Shown here: positions 41,799 to 50,356 of the stretch, in pieces
Layout: every line of letters starts with the position of its first letter
Numbering within the stretch: position 1 is the first letter of the stretch
NCBI GenBank assembly: GCA_008682415.1
Contig: VANK01000003.1
Location: 558,001-622,000 of the forward strand
Reading direction: 5' to 3'
DNA: 64,000 nt
Source of the DNA: Acidobacteria bacterium AB60
GTDB lineage: Bacteria; Acidobacteriota; Terriglobia; Terriglobales; Acidobacteriaceae
The notes under the pieces: generated by a model
The model's database searches: none
What the model was told of the DNA's origin: nothing
What the model saw: the letters and a program-made list of their open reading frames with translations, nothing else
Position numbers and translations under genes: made by a program

Positions 41799-42386
41799 TT
41801 ATGGAGCGGGTTCCACTCTCCACCCACCCGCCTCATCTTTCACAAGTGTCGCCGTCGCGCTCTGGATCGAAGTATCCGCAGCCACCCCGCGAAAAGCCCG
41901 CATCGACTCCGGCGTCCGCGCCCAGCCCGGGATCCCTTCGACCTCGTAGCTGTAGTTGACCGTGTAGCGTGTCGGGTTCGACGAGTCATCAGGCGTGGCC
42001 TTGTCGATCGCGGTCACGTTGAAGTGGCCGAAGCAGAAGTTCCCCCAACCTTCCTGCTTGGGATCGGCCACCCACGCCGCATGGCCCTTGTCCGTGAGGT
42101 CGTACTTGTTGACCTTGATAAAGCCGGACGCCTCCTTCTTCTCCTGGTACACGCGCGTCAGAAGCCCGGCGTCCGTCAACGCTTCGTAGCCGCGAATCTT
42201 GTCGTCCTTCGTCGGATCGATGGTCGCCGGCAGCTTCGTTGCATCCGGCCACACGCAGACGTGCCGCCCGTCGTAGGCCTTGTTCAAGGCAGCGAGGAGT
42301 GGCCCTTTGTCCACCGCCTTCCCGCAACCGCCCGCACCCACCACGAGCACGGTCAACACCATCGCCGCAGCCATTCGTTCGCGCAT
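41799..42386 (-). CDS. Putative lipoprotein of unknown function
   Basis: 195 residues. N-terminal signal MRERMAAAMVLTVLVVGAGGC with a possible (weak, AGG-C) lipobox at Cys21. The mature part has HVCVWPDATKLP, DKIRGYEALTDAGLLTRV, YDLTDKGHAAW (winged-helix-like wording, LTDAGL and LTDKG) and NFCFGHFNVTAID, then VNYSYEVEGIPGWARTPE. I do not recognise a named family. GGAGG lies 6 bases before ATG 42386. It faces the large repeat array, which begins 35 bases upstream. Confidence 0.78.
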   Translation of the reverse strand: MRERMAAAMVLTVLVVGAGGCGKAVDKGPLLAALNKAYDGRHVCVWPDATKLPATIDPTKDDKIRGYEALTDAGLLTRVYQEKKEASGFIKVNKYDLTDKGHAAWVADPKQEGWGNFCFGHFNVTAIDKATPDDSSNPTRYTVNYSYEVEGIPGWARTPESMRAFRGVAADTSIQSATATLVKDEAGGWRVEPAP

Positions 42387-42420
42387 CCCATCCCTCCTCA
42401 ATACCCTAGATGCCGAGTTC

Positions 42421-43470
42421 CCCCACGACCGCGGGTGCCCCGTTCTAGGCGCGCCGTATGCGCCAAGGGCGGGACAGTACGAACCCCACCCAGCTATCTG
42501 AGCTCCCGCACGACCGCGGGTGCCCCATGTCTCCCGCAGTTGGAGACCTGGGATAGCATGAACCCCACCCAGCCCCTCGTCCCTTGGTACTCGGTAGCCT
42601 CCCACACGACCGCGGGTGCCCCATTCTAGGCGCGCCTTTTGCGCCTAGGGTGGGACAGCACGAACCCAACCCAGCTATCTGAGTTCCCGCACGACCGAGG
42701 GTGCCCCATGTCTCCCGATGTTGGAGACATGGGATACCACGAACCCACCCCAGCCGTCTACGTTCCCGCACGACCGCGGGTGCCCCGTTCTAGGCGCGTC
42801 GTTGCGCCTAGTGCGGGACAGCACGAACCCCACCCAGCTATCTGAGCTCCCGCACGACCGAGGGTGCCCCAGGTCTCCCGCAGTTGGAGACCTGGGATAG
42901 CACGAACCCCACCCAGCCCCTCGTCCCTTGGTACTCGGCCCTTGGCCCTAGGCTCCCGCACAACCGAGGGTGCCCCGTTCTAGGCGCGCTTTATGCGCCT
43001 AGGGCGGGACAGCACGAACCCCACTCAGCTATCTGAGCTCCCGCACGACCGCGGGTGCCCCAGGTCTCCCGCAGTTGGAACCTGGGATAGCATGAACCCC
43101 ACCCAGCCCCTCGTCCCTTGGTACTCGGCCCTTGGCCCTAGGCTCCCGCACAACCGAGGGTGCCCCGTTCTAGGCGCGCTTTATGCGCCTAGGGCGGGAT
43201 AGCACGAACCCAGCCCAGCCCCTTGGCCCTTGGCCCTAGCCTCCCGCACGACCGCAGTTGGAGACCTGGGATAGCACGAACCCCACCCAGCCCCTCGTCC
43301 CTTGGTACTCGGCCCTTGGCCCTAGGCTCCCGCACAACCGCGGGTGCCCCGTTCTAGGCGCGCTTTATGCGCCTAGGGCGGGATAGCACGAACCCAGCCC
43401 AGCCCCTTGGCCCTTAGCCCTAGCCTCCCGCACGACCGCCGTTGGAGACCTGGGACAGCACGACCCCCAC
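42421..43470. repeat. Array of alternating modular hairpin repeats
   Basis: About 1.05 kb built from a constant module CCCGCACGACCGCGGGTGCC (variants GACCGAGGG, AACCGAGGG), then hairpin A (CTAGGCGC/GCGCCTAG) or hairpin B (CAGGTCTCC/GGAGACCTG), then a constant tail GGGAYAGCACGAACCCCACC. A and B alternate. Constant modules lie near 42427(A), 42512(B), 42609(A), 42692(B), 42771(A), 42857(B), 42961(A), 43048(B), 43151(A), 43249(B, truncated), 43335(A), 43435(B, truncated), a dimer period of about 162-190 bp. Filler CCCTCGTCCCTTGGTACTCGG follows several B units. Confidence 0.95.
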
Positions 43471-43873
43471 CCAGCCTCTCCTCCCTCATTCTTCCGTGAC
43501 CGCGGATACAGAATCCCCCGTCTGTTTCCGCTACCGTTACCCTATGTCCGTGTCTCTACCTGCCGGTTCCCGGAGAATCTGCGCCCTCCCGCCGGTTCCG
43601 GACATAAACAGTCTGTTTACTACATATGCAGTTATTTTCTACCACGAAAATCGGGCGAAGCGTCGGGATTTGGTGCAATCGAGGCCGAAGGCCCGACGAA
43701 AATGCCTCTCAGGCGATCAGCAGGGTACCCCCTCCCCCCCCCCGGATATCCACGTATTCGCCCCTGCAGTCTCGCCAACCTATTGAATGGAAACGATTTG
43801 CGAGTTTCGTGTTCACAGTACCTTCGCTTTTTGGGGATATCCCACCCGCTCCGCGCCGGCGCTGCGCTCTCCG
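43471..43873. other. Non-coding stretch with a C-tract
   Basis: About 400 bases after the array, upstream in sequence from the gpsA stop. No gene seen. It contains a C-tract ACCCCCTCCCCCCCCCCGG at about 43727-43745 followed by GGATATCC, and a second GGGATATCCC near 43838-43847. The part near 43610-43670 is AT-richer. Confidence 0.5.
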
Positions 43874-44896
43874 CTAGTGCTCGTGCTTGCCCGGCCGCAG
43901 CATCAGGTCCTTGATCGCCTCCCGCGGATCCTTGCCCTGCTCCAGGATCAGCTGCATCTGCTCGGCAATCGGCATCTCGATCCGCCGCTGCCGCGCCAAC
44001 CCCAGCGCCGCCCGCGTGGTGTGCACGCCCTCCGCCACCTTCCCGCCCAGCGAGGCCAGGATCTCCGCCAGCTTCCGGCCCTTGCCCAGCTCGTAGCCGA
44101 CCGTCCGGTTGCGGCTCAGCGTCCCCGTGCACGTCAGCACCAGGTCGCCCACGCCCGAAAGACCCGCCAGCGTCTCCCGCCGCCCGCCGCAGGCCACCGC
44201 CAGGCGCGTGATCTCCGCGATTCCCCGGGTAATCAGCGCGGCCGAGGAGTTATACCCCAGGCCGACGCCGGCAGCAATCCCGGCGGCAATGGCAATCACA
44301 TTCTTGAGCGCCCCGCCCAACTCCACCCCGATCACGTCGGACGAGGTGTAGAGGCGCAGCGACTCCGAGGAGAACTCCCGCTGCACCAGGGCCGCGACGG
44401 CGTGGTCGTCGAAGGCCACCGTAATCGCGGTGGGCTGGCCCTCGGCGACCTCCTGGGCGAAGCTCGGCCCGCTCAGCGCCCCGATCGGCAGGGTGAGGTT
44501 CGTCTCCGCGATGCTCGAGGCGATCACCTGGGTCATGCGCAGAAAGGTATTGTCCTCCACGCCCTTGGTGGCGCTCACCAGGATCTGCGCGGCGTGCATG
44601 TGCGGCCGCAGCCGGCCGAGGGTGGCGCGCAGAAACTCCGACGGCACCACCGAGAGGAGAATGTCGGCGTGGGCCACGGCGGCGTTGTCTCCGGTGACCG
44701 TGATCTCGGGCGGCAGCTTGAAGCCGGGCAGAAACTGCTTGTTCTCACCCGCGTCGATGATCTCCCGGGCGGCCTCGGGGCTGTGAGCCCACAGGGTGAC
44801 GGAGCGGCCGTTGCGGGCCAGGGAGAGGGCGAGCGCGGTTCCCCAGGCGCCGGAGCCGAGCACAAGAATGCGGGGAGAGATGGGGAGAACGGTCAT
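43874..44896 (-). CDS. gpsA: NAD(P)H-dependent glycerol-3-phosphate dehydrogenase
   Basis: 340 residues, normal length. It reduces dihydroxyacetone phosphate to sn-glycerol 3-phosphate for phospholipids. ILVLGSGAWGTALALSLARNG is the cofactor motif; SVVPSEFLR, SATKGVE, LSGPSFAQEV, VELGGALKNVIAIAAG (catalytic Lys in ALKN) and GLSGVGDLVLTCTGTLSRNR are all conserved. ATG 44896 overlaps the plsY stop by ATGA, so the two genes, which act in sequence in phosphatidic acid synthesis, are translationally coupled. Confidence 0.97.
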   Translation of the reverse strand: MTVLPISPRILVLGSGAWGTALALSLARNGRSVTLWAHSPEAAREIIDAGENKQFLPGFKLPPEITVTGDNAAVAHADILLSVVPSEFLRATLGRLRPHMHAAQILVSATKGVEDNTFLRMTQVIASSIAETNLTLPIGALSGPSFAQEVAEGQPTAITVAFDDHAVAALVQREFSSESLRLYTSSDVIGVELGGALKNVIAIAAGIAAGVGLGYNSSAALITRGIAEITRLAVACGGRRETLAGLSGVGDLVLTCTGTLSRNRTVGYELGKGRKLAEILASLGGKVAEGVHTTRAALGLARQRRIEMPIAEQMQLILEQGKDPREAIKDLMLRPGKHEH

Positions 44897-45525
44897 GCGG
44901 TCTTGGGGGTCCCGAAGCGGTGTTCCGTGCCGGCGAGCAGGCGGCGAATGTTGGGATGATGCTTCACGATAATCAGCAGAGCCACGATGATCTGCACGGC
45001 GACATAGAAGGCGGGCTTGGGTCCGGAGACGGTGAACCAGGCGAAGACCGGGAAGCTGGCCGCGCCGAGAATCGAGGAAAGAGAGACGTAGCGGGTGATG
45101 GCGCAGACCACGATGAAGAGGCCGATTGCAGCGAGGGCTGCCCATGGCGCGGCGACGAGGAAGACGCCGAAGCCGGTAGCCACGCCCTTTCCGCCTTTAA
45201 AGCGCAGCCACACGGGATACATGTGGCCGATGACGGCGCACAGAGCCGCGAGCGCCTCCACATTGCGCTGCGGCCAGGCCGGCAGCAGGAGCGAAGCCAG
45301 CGCGGCTCCCAGAAGCACAGCGGCCGCGCCCTTGACGGTGTCGAGAGCGAAGGTGGCGGCGCCCAGCCCCTTGCCGCCGGAGCGAAGCACATTGGTGGCC
45401 CCGATGTTGCCGCTGCCCACGGTCCGGATGTCCTGTTGGCGGAAGATGCGCACCAGCAGATAGCCGACCGGGATGGAGCCGAGCAGGTAGGCAAGAACAG
45501 CGATCCAGAGGCTCGCAAGGGGCAT
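44893..45525 (-). CDS. plsY: Acyl-phosphate:glycerol-3-phosphate acyltransferase
   Basis: 210 residues, about five membrane helices. PlsY motifs present: GSIPVGYLL near the start, GSGNIGATNVLR (motif 1), FKGGKGVATGFGVFL (motif 2) and the KHHPNIRRLLAGTEHRFG end (motif 3, with the His and Glu). It acylates glycerol 3-phosphate at the inner membrane using acyl phosphate. ATG 45525 is taken; a GTG directly before it (45528) is equally possible and neither has a strong ribosome site. It overlaps gpsA downstream. Confidence 0.97.
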   Translation of the reverse strand: MPLASLWIAVLAYLLGSIPVGYLLVRIFRQQDIRTVGSGNIGATNVLRSGGKGLGAATFALDTVKGAAAVLLGAALASLLLPAWPQRNVEALAALCAVIGHMYPVWLRFKGGKGVATGFGVFLVAAPWAALAAIGLFIVVCAITRYVSLSSILGAASFPVFAWFTVSGPKPAFYVAVQIIVALLIIVKHHPNIRRLLAGTEHRFGTPKTA

Positions 45526-45574
45526 CACGGACTGAGTTTAGCAGGTGGGCCGAAGGAAAAGCGGTGGGCGCGGC

Positions 45575-45592
45575 GGGCGGCATGCGCCGCCC
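45575..45592. terminator. Short GC hairpin between DinB-like gene and plsY
   Basis: Perfect 7-bp stem GGGCGGC/GCCGCCC with ATGC loop, 20 bases past the DinB-like stop on the minus strand. A CTTTTCC stretch follows on that strand about 20 bases later. A weak terminator at best. Confidence 0.4.
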
Positions 45593-45611
45593 GGAATCGA
45601 CGCCGAGAGGC

Positions 45612-46115
45612 CTAGAAACGCTCGTCGGCAGAGGGGCCGTAGAGCGCGGGAACCCTGGCCTCGTTGAGGCGCAGATAGACGGTCAGCTGCCCGCGATGGT
45701 GCGCCAGGTGGCTGTAAACCGAGTCGGTGATCATGAGGTGCCGCGGCTGTTGCTGCACCACCTGGCCGTTCATCTTGAAGGCCCACGGGGTCAGCAGGTG
45801 TTCGTCGGTGGTCCCGGAGAGCGCGCGGCGGGCCTCGGCCACCTGCTTGTCGAGGGCGGCCACGAGCTCCGCCCTGGTTGAGACCACCTGCGGGCGGAAC
45901 TCGCCGCCAGCCTCGTTGATGCTCAGCTCGTCGTGGTCGATCATGAGGGCGATCCAGCCGAGCATGTTGGCGACGAGAGCAGACAGGTAGCCCAGCGGCA
46001 TCGACTTTTCATGCGGCTTGAAGTCGTTCTGGCCTTCAGGCACGCGGTCGATGGCTTTGCGGGTGAGGGCAGCTTCGCGTTCCAGTTGGGCAAGCAAGTA
46101 GCTCTTCAGTTCCAT
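45612..46115 (-). CDS. DinB-family protein
   Basis: 167 residues of the four-helix DinB/YfiT fold. Metal-site histidines are expected in MIDHDE (about 60) and HLAHHRGQL near the end, the standard DinB signature. DinB proteins are putative metal-dependent thiol transferases; the actual substrate is unknown. A GGAGG-like sequence precedes the ATG. It follows the DJ-1-like gene by 32 bases on the same strand, so the two form a short operon divergent from the WYL regulator. Confidence 0.92.
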   Translation of the reverse strand: MELKSYLLAQLEREAALTRKAIDRVPEGQNDFKPHEKSMPLGYLSALVANMLGWIALMIDHDELSINEAGGEFRPQVVSTRAELVAALDKQVAEARRALSGTTDEHLLTPWAFKMNGQVVQQQPRHLMITDSVYSHLAHHRGQLTVYLRLNEARVPALYGPSADERF

Positions 46116-46147
46116 CAGGAAAACCTCCTTGTGGTTTGGGGAATGGG

Positions 46148-46768
46148 TCAGGCCGTGCGCGCGAGCCCGGCGGAGAAGTCCGGCGCGTAGCAGTGCCGGT
46201 AGAGCGAATACCAGGTGTTGAGACTGGCGGTGGTCTGCAGTTCGAGCAGGCGGGAGATCTCCCGGGCGAATTCTACCGGGGCGGCGCTGGCCGCGGTGAC
46301 GAGGCCCCGATCGGCGATGGCGGGAACGTCGCGATAGTGGCGCGCGCCGCGGTAGCCGCTGGCGCGCAGGCAGTCGGCGTCGTCGCCGGTGTGCAGGCGG
46401 TTATCGAGGAGGCCGGTGCGGGCCAGCGCCAGCGTGGACGTGCCGATGGCGGCGACGGGCACGCCCTCGTCGATGAAGGCGTGGGCGCGTTCCAGCCCCT
46501 CAAGGTTGCCGCCGTGCTCCCAGGAGTCGCCGCCGGGAAGGATGAGCAGGCTGCTGTCGGAGGGATTGACCTCATCGATGGTCATGTCGGGAAGGATGCG
46601 CACGCCGCCCATGGTGCGGATGGGGGCGTGGAAGCGGGCGGCGGTGGTCACGCGGAAGCATCCGGGGTTCAGCTGGAACTGCGGATTCTGGATTGCGGCG
46701 GTGGCGAAGGCGGGCTCCCAATCCGCCATGCCGTCGAATACGAACAGATGCACGCTGCAGTTTCTCAT
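46148..46768 (-). CDS. DJ-1/PfpI-family protein lacking the usual cysteine
   Basis: 206 residues. VHLFVFDGMADWEPAFA, LLILPGGDSWEHG and the C-terminal DRGLVTAASAAPVEFA match DJ-1/PfpI glutamine-amidotransferase-like proteins, especially the YdeA-like branch. At the nucleophile elbow, where relatives read AAICGAT, this one reads AAIGTSTLAL, so the catalytic Cys is absent. ATG 46768 with GAGAGG upstream is preferred over an 18-codon extension that crosses the operator-like palindrome. First gene of a two-gene operon with DinB. Confidence 0.88.
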   Translation of the reverse strand: MRNCSVHLFVFDGMADWEPAFATAAIQNPQFQLNPGCFRVTTAARFHAPIRTMGGVRILPDMTIDEVNPSDSSLLILPGGDSWEHGGNLEGLERAHAFIDEGVPVAAIGTSTLALARTGLLDNRLHTGDDADCLRASGYRGARHYRDVPAIADRGLVTAASAAPVEFAREISRLLELQTTASLNTWYSLYRHCYAPDFSAGLARTA

Positions 46769-46804
46769 GATTCCTCTCCACAGAATCCATGTTGCGGTTT
46801 CATA

Positions 46805-46823
46805 TATGACAAGCAATGTCATA
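46805..46823. promoter_or_regulatory. Palindromic candidate operator between WYL regulator and DJ-1/DinB operon
   Basis: TATGACA-AGCAA-TGTCATA: perfect 7-bp arms, 5-bp centre, in the 102-bp divergent gap. It is the obvious site for the YafY/WYL regulator to control itself and the DJ-1/DinB pair. CATAAT in its right half could overlap a -10 box. Confidence 0.6.
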
Positions 46824-46870
46824 ATTGGGAGAGCAATCTGGAAAAGTGATGAACGAGGGGTGAATTCGTT

Positions 46871-47833
46871 ATGAAGGCTGACCGATTGCTGTCCGTTTTG
46901 CTGCTGCTACAGGCACGAGGCCGGGCCACGGAGCGGGAACTCGCGGAGCGGCTGGAGGTCTCGCAGCGGACCATCCATCGCGACCTGGAGGCCTTGAGCG
47001 CGGCGAATGTGCCGGTGGTGGCGCTGCGCGGGTCGCAGGGCGGGTGGGAGCTGGCGGAGGGTTGGCGGACGCAGGTTCCGGCGCTGGAGGCGAACGAGCT
47101 GCGGGCGCTGGTGATGGCGCAGCCGAGGGCGCTGGGTCATCCACGCCTGCGGGCGGCGGCGGAGAGCGCGCTGAACAAATTGATGGCGGCTTTGCCCGGG
47201 TCGATGCGCGAAGAGGCGGCGGTGATGCGGGAGCGCATCCACGTGGACCCGACGGGATGGTGGGAGGCGGGCGAGGATGTCTCGGGACTGCCGCTGGTGC
47301 AGGACGCGGTGATGCGCGACAAGAAGCTGACCTTCGACTACATTCGCGCGGATGGGGAGGCGTCGGCGCGGACGGTGGATCCGCTGGGCCTGGTGGCCAA
47401 GGGCTCGACGTGGTACCTGATTGCGAGGACACCGAACGGGATGCGCACGTTTCGCCTGTCGCGCATGAGCGGGGTGACGGTGCTGGCGACGGGATTCAAG
47501 CGGCCGGCGCGGTTCGACCTGAACGAGCACTGGAAGCAATCGACCACGGAGCTGGAAGGGAAGCGCCGCGGGTACCCGGTGGAGCTGGCGGTGCAGGAGG
47601 GCGCGGCGAAGTGGCTGCGGGGATGGCTGCGGGCCACGCCGTCAGGTGCAGGGCAAGCGGTGCCTGGCGAGGGCTGGACCGCGATGCGCGTGGAGTTCGA
47701 GGACCTGGGGCAGGCGCGCTTCATGGTGCTGGGGCTGGGTTCGCGGGCGCGGGTGATTGCGCCGCCGGAGCTGCGCAAGGCGGTGGCCGAGGAGATCGGC
47801 GGGATGCTGGCGCAGATGAGTCGAGAGTCGTAG
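46871..47833 (+). CDS. YafY-type HTH/WYL-domain transcriptional regulator
   Basis: 320 residues. N-terminal winged helix (MKADRLLSVLLLLQARGRATERELAERLEVSQRTIHRDLEALSAANVPV, about 1-55), a linker with GWELAEGWRTQ and LEANELRALVM, the WYL domain (about 140-215; here LVAKGSTWYLIARTPNGMRTFRLSRM, the WYL motif reading WYL) and the WCX-like C-terminal part. ATG 46871 is 100 bases from the divergent DJ-1-like gene, a common arrangement in which the regulator controls its neighbour. WYL domains sense small ligands or nucleic acid; the ligand is unknown. Confidence 0.93.
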   Translation: MKADRLLSVLLLLQARGRATERELAERLEVSQRTIHRDLEALSAANVPVVALRGSQGGWELAEGWRTQVPALEANELRALVMAQPRALGHPRLRAAAESALNKLMAALPGSMREEAAVMRERIHVDPTGWWEAGEDVSGLPLVQDAVMRDKKLTFDYIRADGEASARTVDPLGLVAKGSTWYLIARTPNGMRTFRLSRMSGVTVLATGFKRPARFDLNEHWKQSTTELEGKRRGYPVELAVQEGAAKWLRGWLRATPSGAGQAVPGEGWTAMRVEFEDLGQARFMVLGLGSRARVIAPPELRKAVAEEIGGMLAQMSRES

Positions 47834-47958
47834 TCCCCGGATCGTTCCCATCCTGAACGCAACCGACCCGGATGAATAGATATCCAGTGGCAGGGGTGAG
47901 TCTCGATATTGATCTGGCATTGAGTACGTGATGGAAGGTTGACCGTCACAATCGAGTG

Positions 47959-48294
47959 ATGCGAGTGGTTTACGCCGTTTGCCTTGCTGTGGTCCTGGGG
48001 CCGGGTTTGATCCGGGCGGGTACGCCGACTGAAGTTCGTCTGAGACCAGGAGGTCAAACGACGCTTCACGTCGGACAAGTCGCAGTCCTCCGTGTCGGGT
48101 CCGGTCATCCATACTCGGTCACCGTGGAAGGGGATGCAGTGGTCCCCGTCAAAGCAGTCCAGGGCGAGAGGACGTATTCTTACCGAGCGGTTCGCGCTGG
48201 GAATGCGACTCTTGTGATCGCGCCCACCGATCGGAAAAATGGCGAGTGCATCGACTGCGTGACCCGTCATTGTTTTCTCACCGTAGCGCCGTAA
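47959..48294 (+). CDS. Small secreted protein of unknown function
   Basis: 111 residues. Signal peptide MRVVYAVCLAVVLGPGLIRA followed by a compact beta-rich domain (TEVRLRPGGQTTLHVGQVAVLRVGSG, YSYRAVRAGNATLVIAP) ending with a Cys triplet region CIDCVTRHCFLTV. The wording resembles Ig-like/bacterial BIG-type sandwich domains seen in proteins of this phylum, but I cannot name a family. It starts at ATG 47959 (GTG 47956 directly before) 125 bases after the WYL regulator. Confidence 0.65.
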   Translation: MRVVYAVCLAVVLGPGLIRAGTPTEVRLRPGGQTTLHVGQVAVLRVGSGHPYSVTVEGDAVVPVKAVQGERTYSYRAVRAGNATLVIAPTDRKNGECIDCVTRHCFLTVAP

Positions 48295-48368
48295 GTCGCC
48301 GTGCCGGCTCTGAACCAACCGGAATGCGATGGTTGCGGACGCATAAGGCGGCGAACTTCAGCCGCGGC

Positions 48369-49091
48369 TCAGTCAACCATGACTTCGCCGGGGAGGATGG
48401 GACGGGTGCGCGGCAGCATGCCGCTCCAGGCGGCGAGGCCCATCGCGGTGAGCGTGCCGGCGTAGAGCGCCAGCTTGATGGCGGAGCCGGTGCGGGAGTG
48501 CGCGAGCGCGGGTGGCATGGCCTTCCACAGGATCAGCAGGACCGTCTGCGCGATGGTGACTGCCCACACGGAGCCGTAGAAGTAGCGGCGCTCGTAGCCC
48601 TCGCGTTTGGTGGAGCGGCCTACGCGGGGCAGAAGGCCGGCAGCCCCGAGCAGCAGGATGACAAGGCAGAGCGGCAGGTAGACAAACTGGTAGAGCTTGT
48701 CCATGATCCAGACGCCCGTGATCGTGGCGACGATCAAGCCGGTGAGATTGAGAAGAGCGAAGTTGAGGATGGCGTTCCACGCGAAGGTGTAGCAGACCCT
48801 GCGGTAGAGCGGATTGGGCTTGTCTTCGTCGAAGCGCAGGATGTAGGGGGCGGGCTCGCAGCCCGGCGCCTGCCCGTAGAGCAGCGCGATGAAGGTGCCG
48901 ATGAGGACGAGGCCAAGCCAGATGGAGTTGGCAACGCTGAATCCGTGGGCGAAGAGACTGAAGGTCAGCGGCCCGGGGGCGAGGAAGAAGACCCAGATCC
49001 AGATGGGCCAGTGAAGCGCGCGGTAGTAGCGCTTGTTGCGGGTTCGCATTTTGCGGGCTTCAGCATATTCCACCCTGCCGCTGTATCGCAT
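48369..49091 (-). CDS. Multi-pass membrane protein of unknown function
   Basis: 240 residues with about five or six hydrophobic helices (WIWVFFLAPGPLTFSLFAHGF, SIWLGLVLIGTFIALLYG, ILNFALLNLTGLIVATITGVWI, FVYLPLCLVILLLGAAGLL, VWAVTIAQTVLLILW, LALYAGTLTAMGLAAW). A polar loop APYILRFDEDKPNPLYRRVCY lies between helices 2 and 3. I do not recognise a family. Start ATG 49091 is the first ATG outside the MFS gene; ATG 49049 (MRTRNKRYY) is an alternative. It follows the MFS gene by 32 bases on the same strand. Confidence 0.75.
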   Translation of the reverse strand: MRYSGRVEYAEARKMRTRNKRYYRALHWPIWIWVFFLAPGPLTFSLFAHGFSVANSIWLGLVLIGTFIALLYGQAPGCEPAPYILRFDEDKPNPLYRRVCYTFAWNAILNFALLNLTGLIVATITGVWIMDKLYQFVYLPLCLVILLLGAAGLLPRVGRSTKREGYERRYFYGSVWAVTIAQTVLLILWKAMPPALAHSRTGSAIKLALYAGTLTAMGLAAWSGMLPRTRPILPGEVMVD

Positions 49092-49123
49092 GGGCTGAGT
49101 TTTGCAGACGAAAGCGGGGAGCG

Positions 49124-50356
49124 TCAACGGAGCGCGGGTGCAGGGTGGGCGGATGCCGCGCGGGTCTCCGGCACACCGGCCTGAAGCAGCAGAGCGGCCA
49201 CGAACGCCAGTGCCGCGAAGGTGGTGAAGGCGAGCGAGAAGCCGAAGTGCTGCAGGATGATTCCGGAGAGAAGCGGCCCGGCTACGCCGCCGATGCCCTG
49301 GGCCGTGGCGAAGACGCCGTTGAGCGAGTTGAACTGGCCTTTGCCGTGGGTGAGGTCGGCGGCCATGGCGGTGATGACGACGCCATAGATGCCTGCGCCG
49401 ATGCCGTCGAGCGCCTGCAGGATCACGACGAGCCTGGGATCGTGCGCCGCGATGTACGAGAGGATGCGGAAGGGCAGGACCCAGAAGGCGACGGCCATGA
49501 CGGGCTTGCGTCCCCAGGAGTCGCACAGGCGCCCGGAGAGCCAGGCGACGGGAACCATGACGAGCTGGGCGGAGAGCACGGTGAAGGTGGTGAGCTCGGT
49601 GGAGCCGCCGAGCTGCTTGATGTAAAGAGCGGTGAGCGGCAAGACCGGGGCGTTGGCGAGGTGGAAGGCGCCGACCGCAGCGAGGAGCATGAGGGTGGCG
49701 CGATCGCGCAGGAGCGAGCGCCAACTCGATTCGGGATGAGTGCCGTCTCCGGATGCGCTGGTCTCGTCGAGTTCATTGCGTCGCATGGCGAAGACGGTGA
49801 AGGCGCCGATGACCGAGGCGATGGCGACGGCGTAGAAGATGGAGGCGCTGCCGAAGCGGCGGATGGCGAGATAGGCGGCGAGCGCGGCGACGATGTTGCC
49901 GGCGTGGTTCCAGCCCTGGTTCTCGCCCAGCATGCGATTCAGAGCGTTATAGCCGACCAGCGCCAGGGCCAGCGCGCCGAGCACAGGGATGAAGATGCTC
50001 TGCGCGGCTCCGGCGAGGAAGAGCAGCGTGTCGATCCAGAAGGCGCTGTGGCGCACCCAGGGAATCGCGACAAAGAAGACGGCGACCGCGATGGAGGCGA
50101 CAAAGAACAGCATGCGGCGGCTGCGCATGCGATCGACGAGGACGCCCGCGGGGGTCTGGAAGACCAGGGTGCCGAGGCCGAGCAGCGCGGTGGCGACGCC
50201 GATCTGGTCGTAGCGCCAGTGGGCTTCTTTCAGGAAGTCGTTGAGCACGGGCAGCACCACGCCGACCGCCTCCGCCTGAAAGAAGTTGGCAGCGTTCAGG
50301 CCGGTGCGGCTGAGGAGCGAGGGCCGCGGGGCGCGGGATTTCGTTTGCCTTTCCAA
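49124..50356 (-). CDS. MFS transporter
   Basis: 410 residues, 12 predicted helices in two halves. Typical MFS wording: GVVLPVLNDFLKE in helix 1, GVATALLGLGTLVFQTPAGVLVDRMRSRRMLF (motif A) and, in the second half, QLVMVPVAWLSGRLCDSWGRKPVMAVAF plus GIGAGIYGVVITAMAADLTHGKG. It looks like the drug/multifacilitator group, but the substrate cannot be told. The start codon is TTG; no closer ATG exists. The unknown membrane protein follows on the same strand. Confidence 0.88.
   Translation of the reverse strand: MERQTKSRAPRPSLLSRTGLNAANFFQAEAVGVVLPVLNDFLKEAHWRYDQIGVATALLGLGTLVFQTPAGVLVDRMRSRRMLFFVASIAVAVFFVAIPWVRHSAFWIDTLLFLAGAAQSIFIPVLGALALALVGYNALNRMLGENQGWNHAGNIVAALAAYLAIRRFGSASIFYAVAIASVIGAFTVFAMRRNELDETSASGDGTHPESSWRSLLRDRATLMLLAAVGAFHLANAPVLPLTALYIKQLGGSTELTTFTVLSAQLVMVPVAWLSGRLCDSWGRKPVMAVAFWVLPFRILSYIAAHDPRLVVILQALDGIGAGIYGVVITAMAADLTHGKGQFNSLNGVFATAQGIGGVAGPLLSGIILQHFGFSLAFTTFAALAFVAALLLQAGVPETRAASAHPAPALR

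Noticed and set aside
42421..43470. CRISPR array
   Set aside because: Units are longer, variants alternate, there are no unique spacers of constant length and no cas genes.
43442..43786. 114-codon plus-strand frame after the hairpin array
   Set aside because: It begins inside repeat DNA, crosses the C-tract and shows no protein-like pattern.
48369..49724. 451-codon version of the unknown membrane protein
   Set aside because: The upstream 211 codons overlap the MFS gene out of frame and are Arg/His/Ala-rich noise.
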